64,000 nt of DNA from positions 1,240,001 through 1,304,000 of the forward strand of contig NW_025408684.1 of assembly GCF_020360975.1 (NCBI RefSeq). The letters run 5' to 3'. A program made the translations under genes and the position numbers. The stretch comes from Hirsutella rhossiliensis. Taxonomy: Eukaryota; Ascomycota; Sordariomycetes; Hypocreales; Ophiocordycipitaceae. Positions 31,748-45,030 of this stretch are shown here, in pieces (within the stretch, counting starts at the first letter, position 1; each line of letters starts with the position of its first letter). The notes under the pieces are model-generated. The model was not told the DNA's origin. It ran no database searches and was given only the letters and a program-made list of their open reading frames with translations.

Positions 31748-33040
31748 TCATGAGGCAGCACTCTCAGCGCAGAGCTTCTTGTCCCCCTTCTCTCTCCTTT
31801 CTTTTCCTGCACTGTCTTGCTCTTGCGCTGATCCGCCAGCCTTGTCCGTCTCCCCAGCCCGTGGCATAACGTAAAGCGAGTTGACGTTGTACCTCTTCAG
31901 AGCCTCCCACTCCCTCCCGTCCACGACGGAGATGCCGCAAAACAGCTTGTCTCGTTAGCACAAGCCATGGCCATCAGCGACTCAATGTGAATTACCTGGA
32001 ATATTTCCACCAATATTACCTTGTCCGGATTACTGAGGTTGACCTTGTGCTCTGCACCAACGACACTTGCAATCATCTTCTTGACTTCGTCTGACTTGAG
32101 GGCGGTGTGGTTCCGGATGTTGTGCCGGATTGCAAACTATCAAGATTTTTGCTTCAGCTCATCAGACACATTCACATGCGCCGTTTCATTGTGCGAGAAG
32201 ACGTACCGTGCATGCCGGGGATGAGTCGGCATCCCGCGGCTCACCAGTCGCTCCCGCGTCCGCCTCGGATTCGCCCTTCAAGGAGAACGACGGAGCCAGT
32301 ACTTTCCGAGCCAGTCGAACGATGCCGTTCTCGGTTGCCTTGTCGGTGTCAAAGACAGGCGTCAGGCGGTTGATGTACCTGCACTTCCGTTGCCTCGGGT
32401 CTGGACAGTCCCTCGCATCCTCGCAGATCTTGCGAGCCAGGTCCTCTGGCTGCACCGGCTTCCTTGTCTTCATGAAGAAGAGACATTCAAGGCCGGTCGA
32501 GATGGGCGCAAATGTCCGTTCCGGCTTCGGCTTCCGCTGCTCCCTCATGCTGCTCAGTTCATCCTCGATGGAGGCTTCGATCCCTTGTCCCTCGCCAGCG
32601 TTGTCGCTCGTGGACGCATCATCTGTGCCTGGCTGCTTGATGTTGTACAGGCCCTCTCCGTACTGTAGAGGGGGCAAGGTCTGGTCAGTGTCTGACTGGA
32701 GCGTGTTCCGGCTGCCGATGCAACGTACCTCGTCACATAGTTCCTGGAACTCGCGCACAGCCTTGGTCTTCATTCCCCGGACAAACGTGACCCAGATGCC
32801 TTGATCTCCAACGTCCAGGGCGCTGCCCATGTCCACCCTCTCGGCCATTTTGGCCTTATGGTGCGGGGTCTTCCACCGTCCAGCGTTGCCGCCCTAGAAG
32901 TGTCGGCGTCAGTCCCTGGGCTCATTGGCGAACAAGACCGTCAATCGAGTTCGTTCTCTCACCTTGCTTTTCTTTTGCGCAGAGCCTGCCCCGTCTGCGC
33001 CATTTGGCCCTTGTTTCCTCTTTTGTGCGCGGTCTGTCAT
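31748..33040 (-). CDS. TAN1: TAN1, THUMP-domain partner for tRNA ac4C12 formation
   Basis: Five exons (33040-32963, 32893-32729, 32662-32207, 32136-31996, 31945-31748) join to 345 aa. The start MTDRAQKRKQGPNG is followed by a Lys-rich stretch and GIWVTFVRGMKTKAVREFQELC. The THUMP domain runs over about 145-285: ECLFFMKTRKPVQP, CRYINRLTPVFDTDKA, AIRHNIRNHTALKSDEV, KVNLSNPDKVILVEIFQ and LFCGISVVDGREWEALKRYN. Tan1/THUMPD1 brings the acetyltransferase Kre33/NAT10 to tRNA-Ser and tRNA-Leu to acetylate C12. The C-terminal ~45 residues after YNVNSL are a polar, Lys/Glu-rich tail not part of the THUMP core. All introns are GT...AG. Confidence 0.9.
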
Positions 33041-33500
33041 GGCGAGATCTGGGCAACGGATGCTGTTGTGCCGGTTTCTGGCAGGTGCGTTTTTATGGCG
33101 ATGTCCTGACCGTGAGAGATCGCAGCTCGACGAAATGGGTGCGTTTGTGGAGTGCGTGCGCAACGAATCCCACGCCCCACAGGCTACCCTGGAGCACTGG
33201 ACAATAAGCATGTGCATCGTCACGTGTGCTCCCGTTGACGGTACCACGAAGCACACGACTATTACGAGCTTGCACGTTACAGTTGACGCTCGCACTCAAA
33301 AAGTCAGGGCCTGCCTCACTTTCATCTAGCGACGCTGATGCCAGACGCCGATACCTGACGTGGTTGCGTTGCGTTACACACGGTAGCAGAAGACGATTGT
33401 CTTGATTCGCACCGAAGCTCGCCACACACAACTTGTCTCGCGAAAGCACGCGCAAGTGGTCGGTCATAGACATCATCGGATATCATCAGAGATCGTTGCA
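33041..33500. promoter_or_regulatory. TAN1 upstream / PDC downstream region
   Basis: 460 bp holding the TAN1 promoter and the PDC 3' end. Nothing else is recognisable. Confidence 0.4.
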
Positions 33501-35476
33501 TCACTCCGTCCTCGCGTTGTTCCTCGCGCTCGCCTCCGCCGTCGTCACTAGGGCACGCGGCGCATCTTTCTTGGGCATGTACACCTCCACAAGCTGAAGG
33601 CAGGGGGCGGCATTGAAGTCGGTGTCCGTAAAGAGCTTGTCCAACTCGTCCTTTGTCTTGGCGGCGAACGTGCGGCAGGACTTCTTGCCCCCAAAGACGT
33701 CGACAAGACCCCTGTGGTCCCATTCTGCAATGTCGTTGTACTCGGCGTCCATGCCGTGGATAAAGCGCTCAATGGTGAAGCCCTCGTTACAAATGACAAA
33801 GCTAACGGCGGTCAGTACCTCTTCGTAGGAGCCATTTTGGGACAGACTTACATCATCGGCCTCAAACTGAGCCGAATCATTGTGCTCAGTTCCTGGGCCG
33901 TTAGTTGAAAGGAGCCGTCGCCAACGAACAAGATGGTTCTGCGATGGGCACCGGCGTCTCTGACTGCGAGGGCGGCGCCCTGGCAAGCTCCCACAGACCA
34001 CCCGATGCTCCCCCAGAGGGTCTGGTTTAGCGCCGTCACGCCGGTCGGGAACTTGGTGTCCCAGATGCCGAAGTTTGAGGTGCCCGTTTCGGTGACGACG
34101 ACATCCTTTTCCTTGAGAAAGCGGCCCACTCGTGGCCAGAACCAGGCTTGCGTGATGATTTGCGAGCTGTCGAGGTTCTTCTCCACCTCGTTCTCGACCG
34201 CCGGAGAGGGCTGTGCAGCGAGCTCTTTGGCGTCGATCCTGTCGATCATCTTGCGCAAAACGCCCCTCATGCGGACGCCGGGATATGTCGAGTATCGCAC
34301 CATGCAATGATCACTGTGGAAGTCGATGGTGTTGAGCTGTGATGTCCGATAAGAAAAGCCAGCAGTGTTGAAATCGCTCTGCAAGGCCGAGGTTCAGCAA
34401 TGACAAGCTCAGATCCAGCAAACCCCCTTTCTCGACACCCAGAACAGGGGAAAGGAAACGGAATAGCAACCGAACCTTGAGAGCGCCTATGGTGAGAATA
34501 AGGTCGGACGATTCAACGATGTCCTTGACTTGGGTGGGGAAAGAACCATCGCCAGCGTAGACACCGCCATAGCAGGGATGTTGCTCATCGACGGCGCCTT
34601 TGCCCATAGGGGTGACGAATACAGGGAGGTTCGTCCTGCCGATGAGGGCGTGCACCTCGTCGAGCACGCGGTGGCGAATGGCGCAGGCGTCGACAAGAAT
34701 GATGGGATGCTTTGCCGCGCCGAGATATTTGAGGGCCACGTCGACAACATAGTCCTCCCTCTCGACATCGTTGTGCGGCTCGGACAAGTCAATTGGGGTC
34801 CTGAGTCTGTCGCCCTCGACTTTACTCTGCACCATGTCGGTCGGGAGCATGATGTAGACTGGGCGAGAGCAGATCCAACACTGACGCAGGGCATGGTCGA
34901 TCTGGTCGGCAATGTCGGAGGGGTTGTTGAGCTTGGCCACGTCGCAAGAGACCTGGGCGCTCATGTTGGCAAAGACGTTGAAGTCGCCGTTCCCGAGGGT
35001 GTGGTGGAGCAGCATGCCATCGCGCTGCGAGACGGTTGACGGACAGCCGACAATGTGGACGACGGGGACGTGCTCCGAGAAGGCCCCGGCCATGCCGTTG
35101 AGGGAGGAAAGCTCGCCGACGCCAAAGGTGGTGACGAGGGCAGCCATGTCCTTGACGCGCGCATAGCCGTCGGCGGCGTAGGCTGGCGGGACGGACGGTC
35201 AGCTTGTTCCGGGACGTGTGCCTCATGCCAGGGGGACGACTTCCTTGCCGGCGAGTTCGGGAGAATGCACAGCCTGGAGCGCGACTTACCGGCATTGAGC
35301 TCGTTGACGCTTCCCACCCACTTGAGCCCGCACGCCGGCAGATAGTCGAGGGCAACGAGGTTGTAGTCGCCGGGAACGCCATGGACTGATCGGATGCCTA
35401 CCTGGTGCAGACGCTGGAACAGGTATTCGGCGGCGTCGACGGGCTGCTTGAGACTCTGGACCCTAATGTCCGCCAT
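33501..35476 (-). CDS. PDC1: Pyruvate decarboxylase
   Basis: Four exons (35476-35290, 35182-34476, 34378-33852, 33801-33501) give 573 aa. The N-terminal pyrimidine domain has the [14 protein letters not shown] loop and the catalytic Glu in [18 protein letters not shown] carries the two active-site His. The C-terminal domain has the ThDP motif starting [15 protein letters not shown] and continuing across the last intron into [20 protein letters not shown]. The ThDP/Mg enzyme turns pyruvate into acetaldehyde and CO2 for ethanol fermentation and lipid-precursor supply. The residue before GFTIE reads CNEG where NNEG is usual in yeasts; this is probably neutral. The assembly is in frame through all junctions. 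Indole-pyruvate decarboxylase is the closest alternative, but length and motifs favour PDC. Confidence 0.92.
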
Positions 35477-36058
35477 GGTGGAGAGCGGCGATGAGAGAGG
35501 CTCCCTCAGTTGGGCGTGCTTGGGGGTTCTTTCGATTTGGGTCGGGCACCTGTCTGGGAGGGGGTGCCTGAGGGCGCGATTTGCAGACTGCTTGATGCCT
35601 GTGTATGTATGCAGGGGATCCAGGCAGGCCTGTATAGTTATATGCCGAGGCGAGATCTTGGTACGAAGAGGGGCAGCCGAGGTGCCGCGAAAATTAGTCG
35701 GAGCCGAATGCTCCGGAACTGCCGCATATCACACGTCCCTCACCCGATTCCTATATAAAGCGCATGGATTTCAACGTGGTGCCCAGTTGAGACGTCATTA
35801 TCGTACATGTATGTACATGTCATCATACGTGTCGGTGAACTGAGTGGAGAGAGTGTCGGCGGCTCCACCACCATCACCCACCGGCGGGCCGACCTGGTCA
35901 TGCTCATACAATAGCTATACAAAGAGAGCGCAGACCCTGAGTTGCGACGTGGCTCCTCGCCAAGTCGAGAATGGGGTGACGAGGCAAGGACAGGGCCTCC
36001 GTCCAGGGCCCGCTGCTCTCGTCAAGAACGAGAGGAGGTGGGGGGGGGGAGACTTGGC
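35477..36058. promoter_or_regulatory. PDC promoter region / ERV1 downstream
   Basis: 582 bp. On the minus strand a TATA-like CTTTATATAGG lies near 35,752-35,762, about 280 bp before the PDC start, and CT-rich DNA lies between. The paired position suits a highly expressed glycolytic-type gene, but no transcript start is shown. Confidence 0.35.
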
Positions 36059-36727
36059 TCAGTCGCAGCGCCCGTCCTTCCAGCCGCTGCGCCAGCGCTG
36101 CTCCCACGTCGCGCAGTCAAACTCGGGCTTGCCCAGGCGGCGGTTGACGTCGTTGTGCGCGGCGCACAGCCAGTCGCCAAACTCGCGGCGGCTGGCGACG
36201 GGGGGCGCGCGGCGCGCCATGTAGGCCTGGAAGTCGTCGGCGCAGACCCAGCAGGGGTAGAGGCGCCCGAAGAGGCCGACGAAGCCCAGCAGGTCCGACT
36301 GCTGCGCGCGCGAGGGGGCCTCCGGGTAGCTGGCGGCGATGGAGTGCAGCAGCGTCCAGGTGCTGCGGCCCAGGGCCTCGACGTCGGGGGGGCAGTCTGG
36401 GCGGGGGGCGGCGGCGGTCAAGGAAGACGCCGTCATCGCGCCGCCGCCTCCTTGACCGCCGCCGCCGTCTTGGCCCGTCGTCTTTTGCTTGGTTTGTGCG
36501 GCCCAGGCGGCAAAGGAGGTGCAGCTTCGGCAACTAGAGGCACGCGAGGCTCGCGGGCGTTAGACGAGGCCCTGCATGACGTTTCCCTGGGGTTGGGGCA
36601 TCACCAGGTGGTATGGGAAAGGGGGGAGGGCTGCTCACGGCTTCCCGTCCTTGCCCAGGACGACGCCCCTGGGTATCTTCTTCGGCTGCTCGCCCGTCGC
36701 GGCGTCTTGCCTCTCCCCGTCCGCCAT
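36059..36727 (-). CDS. ERV1: ERV1, mitochondrial FAD sulfhydryl oxidase
   Basis: Two exons (36727-36639 and 36533-36059) give 187 aa. The first begins MADGERQDAATGEQPKKIPR. The splice joins KDGKP to CRSCTSFAAW, creating the shuttle CRSC pair; a Gly-rich linker follows. The FAD-binding core has STWTLLHSIAASYPE, the redox-active YPCWVC, and WLCAAHNDVNRRLGKPEFDC with the structural Cys pair. Erv1 reoxidises Mia40 in the intermembrane space and passes electrons to cytochrome c. Without the first exon the shuttle disulphide would be lost, so the two-exon model is required. The gene is very GC-rich. It shares a divergent region with HEM4. Confidence 0.92.
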
Positions 36728-37227
36728 GGCCAAGACTGCGTGCTCTCCACTTGGCCTGTTCGATTCTCGGGATGGTTCGAGGCCAGACGGGGTCAAGACT
36801 GGTGGTGGTATTCGGAGCGATTCGCAAAGGGTGGATGACGACGACGACGACGGCGACGACGACGGACTGGTGGTCGGTGCGGGACCGCGAGGATTACGTG
36901 GGTATCATGATGGCCGCACAATGTCCAGGTCGATTTTGGTAGGCGGGTGTTGCGGATGCGAGTGGCTGCGAGGGAAAAGACGTCGAGGCATATTATCGAT
37001 AAGCCGAGTCGGAGCAAAACGGCAAAACGTCATGCAGGGAGCCCGCATGTACTGTAGACATAAGGTACCTTACTTGCACGTGGAGTACGTACAGTACAGT
37101 ACATGCATGACCTGCCCTGATCTCTCTGGCAGCCTCAGCTCTCCCTCCAAGCCTCAAACCCAGCCCTCCCCCAACCAACCATCCCGGCCATGGCCCCCGT
37201 CCACTAACGCCGGCGGCATCCTTGACC
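36728..37227. promoter_or_regulatory. Divergent promoter region ERV1 / HEM4
   Basis: 500 bp between outward-reading genes for an intermembrane-space oxidase and a haem enzyme. It contains a GAC/GAT-rich microsatellite-like run at about 36,835-36,868 and GTACAGTACAGTACATG-like words near 37,086-37,105. Confidence 0.45.
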
Positions 37228-38291
37228 ATGCCGCCGCCGCCGCCGCCCGACTCCCGGGCGCCACTGTCCGGCCCATCACCCAGCTCGCCCTCTGCCGCCG
37301 CCGTGCCCGTGCTGCTGCTCAAGACGCGGTCCGCCCCGAGCGACGCCTACCACGAGCTCCTCTCGGCCGCGAGCCACGGCCGCCGCCGCTTCGACCCGTG
37401 CTTCGTCCCCGTCCTGTCCCACCGGATCGAGGACGCGGGCACGGCCAGGCTCCGCGACTTGCTCCACCGGCGCCAAGTCGGCCGCGACGACGGCTGTGCC
37501 TACGGCGGCCTCATCTTTACGTCGCAGCGGGCCGTCGAGGCCTTTGCCCAGGTGGTCCATGACGGCAAAGGTATGACGACATGATCAATGGCCCGCCCAA
37601 GTCCCTGCTGATGCAGCCCTTGCTTGCCCCTTTGCTCCCTCTCGTAGGCCAGCCCGGTTGGCCTCACCTCCAAGACGTGCCCGTCTACAGCGTCGGCCCC
37701 GCCACGACGCGCGCCCTCGAGGCCATCCCGCAACAGCCGCCGCTGCAAATCTTCGGCCAACACTGCGGCAACGGCGACGCCCTCGCCCGCTTCATCCTCG
37801 AGCACTACACCCGCCACCGCCTCGACGCCCGGCGCCACCGCCCGCCCCTGCTCTTCCTCGTCGGCGAGCAACGCCGCGACGTCATCCCTCGCACCCTCAT
37901 GGACGCCGCCCTGCCACCCGATGAGCGCATACGCGTCGACGAGGACGTCGTCTACGGCTCCGGCGTCATGGACTCGTTCCCCGACGACTTCGCCTCCTGC
38001 CTGCGCCGCACCGACGACGCCCCCGTCCGATGGGTCGTCGTCTTCTCTCCCACCGGCTGCGACAGCATGCTCCGCGGCCTCGGCTTGCTCGACGCCGCCA
38101 CGGCCAAGGTCCCGCCCGGTCGCCGAGATGGCCAGACATGCATCGCCACCATTGGCCCGACGACGAGGGCCCATCTGGTAAAAACGTTTGACTTTGAGCC
38201 CGACGTTTGCGCCGACACCCCGTCGCCCGGAGGCGTCTTGCAAGCAATTGTAGACTACATGGATCGGCTGAAAGACTCACGTCTTCAATGA
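37228..38291 (+). CDS. HEM4: Uroporphyrinogen-III synthase
   Basis: Two exons (37228-37570, 37648-38291) give 328 aa. A Pro/Ser-rich start is followed by PVLLLKTRSAPSDAYHELL, FVPVLSHRIED, GLIFTSQRAVEAFAQVV, and after the splice VYSVGPATTRALE, LLFLVGEQRRDVIPRTL, WVVVFSPTGCDSMLRGL and CIATIGPTTRAHLV. The two-lobed HemD fold and the TSQRAVEA / FSPTG / ATIGPTT motifs identify it. The enzyme closes hydroxymethylbilane with inversion of ring D, making the precursor of haem and sirohaem, and acts in the cytosol. No presequence is evident. It converges with the TLD protein gene (275 bp apart). Confidence 0.9.
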
Positions 38292-38566
38292 CGTATCCGT
38301 TGAAACTTCATGATTCCTGTCAGGGCTGTCTGAGCCTGATCAAGGGGAAAAAGAGTAGAGCTTGTTTTCTCAACTCCGGGTATCATCGCAGCATCGCCAA
38401 TGTCTAGCCACATTGGGCCCCATTTGGTTATGCTTGTCCTTCCCTATGGCCATATTTCTTTAATCGTCCGAAATCGTAAACCTGTCATTTCCTGCTCTTT
38501 TGCGGTATTCCCTCTGCCAGTACCAGTCCTGGCTTTTCATCCCCGGTGCACAAACGTGCGAGCAAA

Positions 38567-39721
38567 TCAAGCTCCAACCACCCACAGCTCCACACCCAAG
38601 ACACCAAATTTGTCGCCCGCGTCGCTCAACGGCTCGTTGCCAAACGTCTCGCACTGGGAGCTATGGCCAATGTCGAGCGAGTCGTCGAGCCATAAGCCGT
38701 AGTGGCCGCCGCCGGAGCCGACACTAAGGAACCCCGTCTCGCAATTGATGTAGCAGTCATTGAGCCCGCTGAATGGAAAGGCCTTGAAGCGAATCGACTC
38801 GCACGGCGTCGACGCCCCGCTCCCCGGGGCATTGCCGGGGCCGGGAGCCAGCGTTGTGTTGCGCGTGAGGTGTGTCGTGTTGGCTGACGGAGGTGGAGGG
38901 AGGGACGCGAGCATCGAGGCGCGCCAGAGAAAGCACTCGCCATTTCCAAAGTATGACGGGGCTGGATGGGGATGTTCGGAGAGGTATGCGCCAAAGGTCT
39001 AGATGAAAAGAGTCAGGTCAGCGCAAGGCACATCAACATGGATGACGGCGAGTGAAGATGCTCTCACCCCGTCCTCCTGGTCCTTGACGACGAGGATAAA
39101 GCCGACCCTGCGACCCTCGTAGCGCCTGCACATCTGGTACAGCGTCGCCAGGCTGGCGCCGTCCTGCTCGAGGCTGTAGACGAGGCGCCAGTCCTCGACG
39201 ATGCGTAGGCGCTCGGGCACCATGGCGCGAATCTCCTCGGCCACTGTGGCCGTCAGCAGCCGCGCCGAGACGGGCGTGCTGTCGCGGTAGCCCTGCAGCA
39301 CGAGGGGGTCGAGGGGCGGCGGGCGGAAGGGGCTGGCCCTGCGGACGGCGGGCGTGAAGACGCCGTTGACGCCGTCCTTGGCCGGCTGGTGCTGGTGCTG
39401 GTGCTGGTGCTGGTGCTGGTGCTGGTGCTGGTGCTGGTGCTGGTGCTGGTGCTGGTGCTGGTGCTCGTGGTGCTCGTGGTGCTCCGAGGCTTCGAGCTGG
39501 GAGTCGAATTGCCCGTCTTCCGAGGAAAAGCGCCGTATCAAGCCGGTCCACATGGTGCCGAGGTACGAGTACTCGTTTCTGTCGCCGGCCAATGTCGGCG
39601 GCGACGCTGGTGCGGCGGCCCGGGGGTCCGAGGTGGATGGAGAAGCAGAAGCAGAGGCAGAGGCAGAGGCAGAGTGGTGCCGGTTGCTTGGCCGAGGAGG
39701 GGAATGCGGGGAGCCGCTCAT
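38567..39721 (-). CDS. OXR1: OXR1-type TLD-domain oxidation-resistance protein
   Basis: Exons 39721-39068 and 38998-38567 give 361 aa. The N-terminal ~150 residues are low complexity: Ser/Ala repeats, then a His/Glu run and 13 consecutive His-Gln pairs. The TLD domain fills the rest: [102 protein letters not shown] and [16 protein letters not shown] proteins protect against oxidative stress and bind V-ATPase V1 to promote its disassembly. The splice falls inside the TLD at EDG|TFGAY. The His-Gln tract is unusual and could bind metal or vary in length. Confidence 0.9.
39386..39463. repeat. In-frame hexanucleotide repeat, 13 units, coding (His-Gln)13
   Basis: CTGGTG repeated 13 times without interruption (CACCAG on the coding strand), inside exon 1 of the TLD gene, next to related GTGCTC units coding His-Glu. 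Confidence 0.95.
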
Positions 39722-40575
39722 GGAGTTGGGTACTTGGGTTGGTAGTTGGTTCCTTGGGGATACGGGATGGATGATTAGAGCAGCGAGGGCCGAGGGAGGA
39801 CTGTGCGCAACGGTTATAAAGGACTGGTATCAGGAGGATGAGGTGAGGTGTCAAGATGAACAGAGAATAAAGCAGGGAGACAAATTGATACCCAGCCCTC
39901 TGACTTCATGCCGAGCCATAGCAGGTACTGTGCCGTGCTAGGAGGTACTCGGTACCAATATCGCCTCTAATATATACTATACCTTAGTACCTAAGTAGGT
40001 AGGCTATAGGCCCACTGTCTTTGACTCACACACGGAAGACGCGGCAAAGAGCCTATAGGTACCATGCATCTACCTAGATACCCAGATATGTACCGTAGCG
40101 GTGCCATGAAAGTACCCAGATACCTCTCCGTTGGCATGGAAGGGCATGGAATGAAGGCAGGCCGTGGTGACTTTATGCCCTTCGTGTTTCGCCCGTAGCT
40201 TGTCCGAAGCTTGCCAATGACATTGAAGTTGCGACACCTTTCGAGAACGTTTCATTGCCCCCACGGCACCTCGAGGGAGGGCGTCGGCGACTATGCTACA
40301 CAACGAGCGTCACTCATCTAAAAAATATGGACAAACAGAGGCATACAACAAGCAGAAATATATAGTGCCTTCTTTATATATCAGTCTCCCCTCGTCCTTA
40401 ATTCGCCATCCGCCGCCGCACACAACCCCCGCCTCACCTCCAGCAACCCCCCATTCACTGTCTGACGCCCCCACGCTGCCTCCCGCCATCGTGTTTTGTG
40501 AAATATCTTGCTTTTATCCTCTCGATCCCCTCCTCCTCTCATCCATCGCTTGCTCCCGACCTGAGCTCCGACGCC
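39722..40575. other. TLD gene promoter / MAPK downstream region
   Basis: 854 bp. TACCTAAGTAGGTAGG words cluster at about 39,930-40,085. A poly(A)-like AT-rich tract at 40,318-40,385 lies before the MAPK 3' end. No gene is supported. Confidence 0.45.
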
Positions 40576-41868
<1,293 letters not shown>

Positions 41869-42416
41869 GGCCGGGACGCGACGCGACAATGGATACTTGT
41901 CGCTGGCTGAGAGGGACGTGGGATGGAACGGTGTTCCGTCGGATTGGACCGATGGTAGTCGAGGCTCGCAGCAGGCGATGGCTTCTCGCTCTTCGCTCAC
42001 GTGCAGAGAAGGACAGACGAGTGAGGGAGAGGTAGAGTGAGGCGTAGAGAGAGACGGGCAGGATACGGAGAGCGGCGGCGGTGGCAGTCGGAGGCTCGCG
42101 GTTGAAGGGACCGACGTTCTGCCTTGTATATACAAGGCAGCAGGTGAGCGGATGGCGCCGTTGACGAGAGAAAGACTGGTTACGGGCCGGCCGAAGAGGG
42201 AGGACCTCGAGTGCTACCTTGATCGCACAGGCGAGCCGTTGAGAGCTACTCCGGATCGACAAGAGTGATTCTTTCTAGAAAAGGGGGGGGGTTGAAGCGT
42301 GCAGGATCCAGGCACGCAGGTCCGAGGGGTGGCACGGGCAGACGGAGTTGAGCTCGTGCTTTGGTTCGAGGTTGGGGAAGACGCTCGGGCCTCGTCGCCA
42401 GGAAGCTGACTTTGGG

Positions 42417-42454
<38 letters not shown>

Positions 42455-45030
42455 AGAGCGGGGGTCGGGGTTCGGGAGCCGTCGCAGACACGGAGGACCA
42501 GATGAGGCTGTTGTTGATGACGGATGAAACGAGAGAGACGGCCTCTGTTTGTCGTCGGCCAGGGAAGTGAGAGAGGACGGCGGTTACGTGGATGCGTTGG
42601 AGGAGGGGTTAAAGGGGATTTGGCGAGGCGGGGTCCGTTCGTCCAGGTAGGTACCTCTACCAAGCCCTTTTAGAATTGCCTAGCGCCGAACACGGCCGAC
42701 GGTGTGCATGGACTGGCTCCGGGGGGGGGGAGAGACAGAGAAAAGAGAGAGGGCGGAAGCTCTTCGGCGCCGGGGGAGAGTGATGAAGGTTTGCGTGTTG
42801 AATGGTGGTGATGGCAGCCGTTGAATTGGGTCCAGGGCCATTCATTCATACAGAGGCTGTGTCTGGGTGGGTACTCCTTACTTAGGTAAGGTAAGGTAGG
42901 TAAAGTGCCTCGTCATCGATGCTTGCAGTGACACGAGACAGCTTACAGTTTTAGTAAGAACTGTAAGTAACTAATTAGACACGCATCTTTTTTGGTGGGT
43001 GTTTTGGTCGTACTGTAAAGTGAATGAATGGTCACCAATCGGTCGCCTCGTACGAGGTAGGTACTGATACCAGACCTGCTGCAGTGAGGTAGGTGGTTTC
43101 AGCATGCCCTGCCTTTCTCAAAGCTCCTGCATCAATGCAGCCAGCTCCTCTGCTCAGTTGGAACTAACCTAGCAGGTGGGTCACCTCTCGTCGCAGGTGC
43201 TCAATTCCTCCATGGAGAGTGAGCTCGCGAGTCCAGAGGCCAGACGCTGCCAATTGAAGCAACCTACAAGTCAAGGCCCCGGGCCATCTGGCCTACCTGA
43301 AGTAACTCGTGCTATAGGTATGTACTAGCATGTATTTGTACCTACCTCCACCTACCGCTAGATACAAAGTATCTACCTACCTTATCTACCTACCGTCTGG
43401 CCCGTCCCGCCCCTCAGGAGAGCTCGGCGCCTCCGTCTCCAAAAGCCCAAAACGAGAGGTACAGTAATTACGTACTGGCCACCGATGCTCCACCGGGAGC
43501 TGAGGTTAGTGCGAAGTACGTACCTTTGTCCAGGGGCCGGCGACTGGGTACCTACGTGGCAAAAGTACAAGCGACTGCAAAATCGCCTCCGCCCGCATTT
43601 ACAGGGGCCAGAGCTTAGGATCATGGCGCTCTCTCCAGCAGCTATTTCGGACTCCGACAACGAAATTTGTGTACAGTCTCTTTATATAGGGGTATTCAAT
43701 AGGTAGATTAGAAGCAGTGTTAAGTATTTTTCGGGGGAATTCTTTTCATGTAATCTGCACTGAATTGCACTGGATTTTAAGGAATTGCAATTTGCGGTCT
43801 CGGTTTTTTTCGCTACCCAGGTAATAATAGCCGGCGGCTATCCACGGACAATGTAGCTTATGTACCTACGAGTACTTCCAACAGGAAACCGTTTCGCTGC
43901 AGACGACAAACGCCAGGCGCGTATGAATCCTGCCTAAATACATCCACATGGGGATGTTAATAGCCAACTGCGGTGTGGGCCTGTGCTTTGTGCTCCTACC
44001 GAGGAACAAAGGCTCTTCCTGCCGATGATGGGATCTCTTTCAAAGGGCTCACATGACCGCAGCGTCCGGCCCGGCACAACCAGTGGCGCCTCCAACCGTC
44101 GATTCGACAAAACCGCCCTCCCATCACCATCTCCAAGGTTTCACCTCCATTCCCCACCCTCGTTACCGACAAGCACGGCCAAGCATTGTTCGTACATCCC
44201 GCGCCGTTTCAGGGGGCTTCCCACCCAAATATGTACGAGCTTTCTACCTGCCCCCTTTGTTCACATGGCTATTAATTAGCTATGTTTTGGATAAACGCAG
44301 CTAAGCGGCTCATCCCCTATCCGTATGTACTTTGATGGTTGTCTAAACCTCCATCTCGGCATCGTGATGCCTTCCGGGCCGCTTTCTTTTTCATCTGGGC
44401 GACTCGCTCCAGCCGTATCCTTAGAAAGACAAAGAGGCACGGGAGCCCGCACACACGGACACCGCACGATTAAGTCCTCGTACAGTACATCCATGCGTTG
44501 TGTCCCGGCTTTGGCCACTTCACCCAGCCTCCTCGACTGCCATTGGATCGGCAGAGAGGCTCCAGGCGTGGCTGATGACCGTCAACGCTCTGTTCCCTGA
44601 TACACCACCATCCTTCTTCCCGGCATTGGTGAGACTCCCCTGTCTTTTCTCTGCAAAAGCCACTCGCGGGCCGTACCACGGATTGCCTACCTACACTGCT
44701 GTCGGCTCGTATACCGGCGGTCATGCCTCTCGTACACACAAAGAGTGCAACCCTTGTCATGGCGGCCCGTGCAGCCCTTCGTGACTCGACCCTCACCGCT
44801 GTGGTGCATTTCTTTCCATCAGAGCACTGCACTGCTCCATTGGTATGCCGCCTCAACGCCCTTCTCCTCTCTCACATGCTCGCCCCTCTGCCTGGGTCCA
44901 ACCATCCCCTGTCTATGCAATGATGCCAAGTCTTTCCTTTTTTTGCTCAACCGCGCTTTTTATTGCACAACCTGCAACGTCACCCGTCAGCTGCCGTCAG
45001 AGCAAACAACGGGTGAAAACTGTCGCCATA
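41869..45030. promoter_or_regulatory. Long MAPK upstream region / SEC24 downstream
   Basis: 3.16 kb without a supported gene. Near the MAPK start it is CT/GA-rich, with a (GA)n run and C/G homopolymers, as expected for a 5' leader. From 42,880 to 43,390 it carries many GTAGGTA/TACCTACC words. Around 43,670-43,830 it becomes AT-richer (AATTGCACTGGATTTTAAGG). The frames at 44,053-44,304 and 44,470-44,856 show no family resemblance. Large leaders with uORFs are common for signalling genes, but no specific site can be assigned. Confidence 0.5.
42421..42450. repeat. (GA)15 microsatellite
   Basis: Perfect GA dinucleotide run in the MAPK upstream region, about 550 bp before the start codon. Confidence 0.95.

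Noticed and set aside
30990..31874. 294-aa plus-strand open frame
   Set aside because: It is generated partly by a 9-bp tandem repeat and overlaps the 3' exon of TAN1 on the other strand; no family resemblance.
37500..38243. 247-aa minus-strand frame over HEM4
   Set aside because: Antisense of a GC-rich gene; Ala/Gly/Glu/Arg-rich as expected for a shadow frame.
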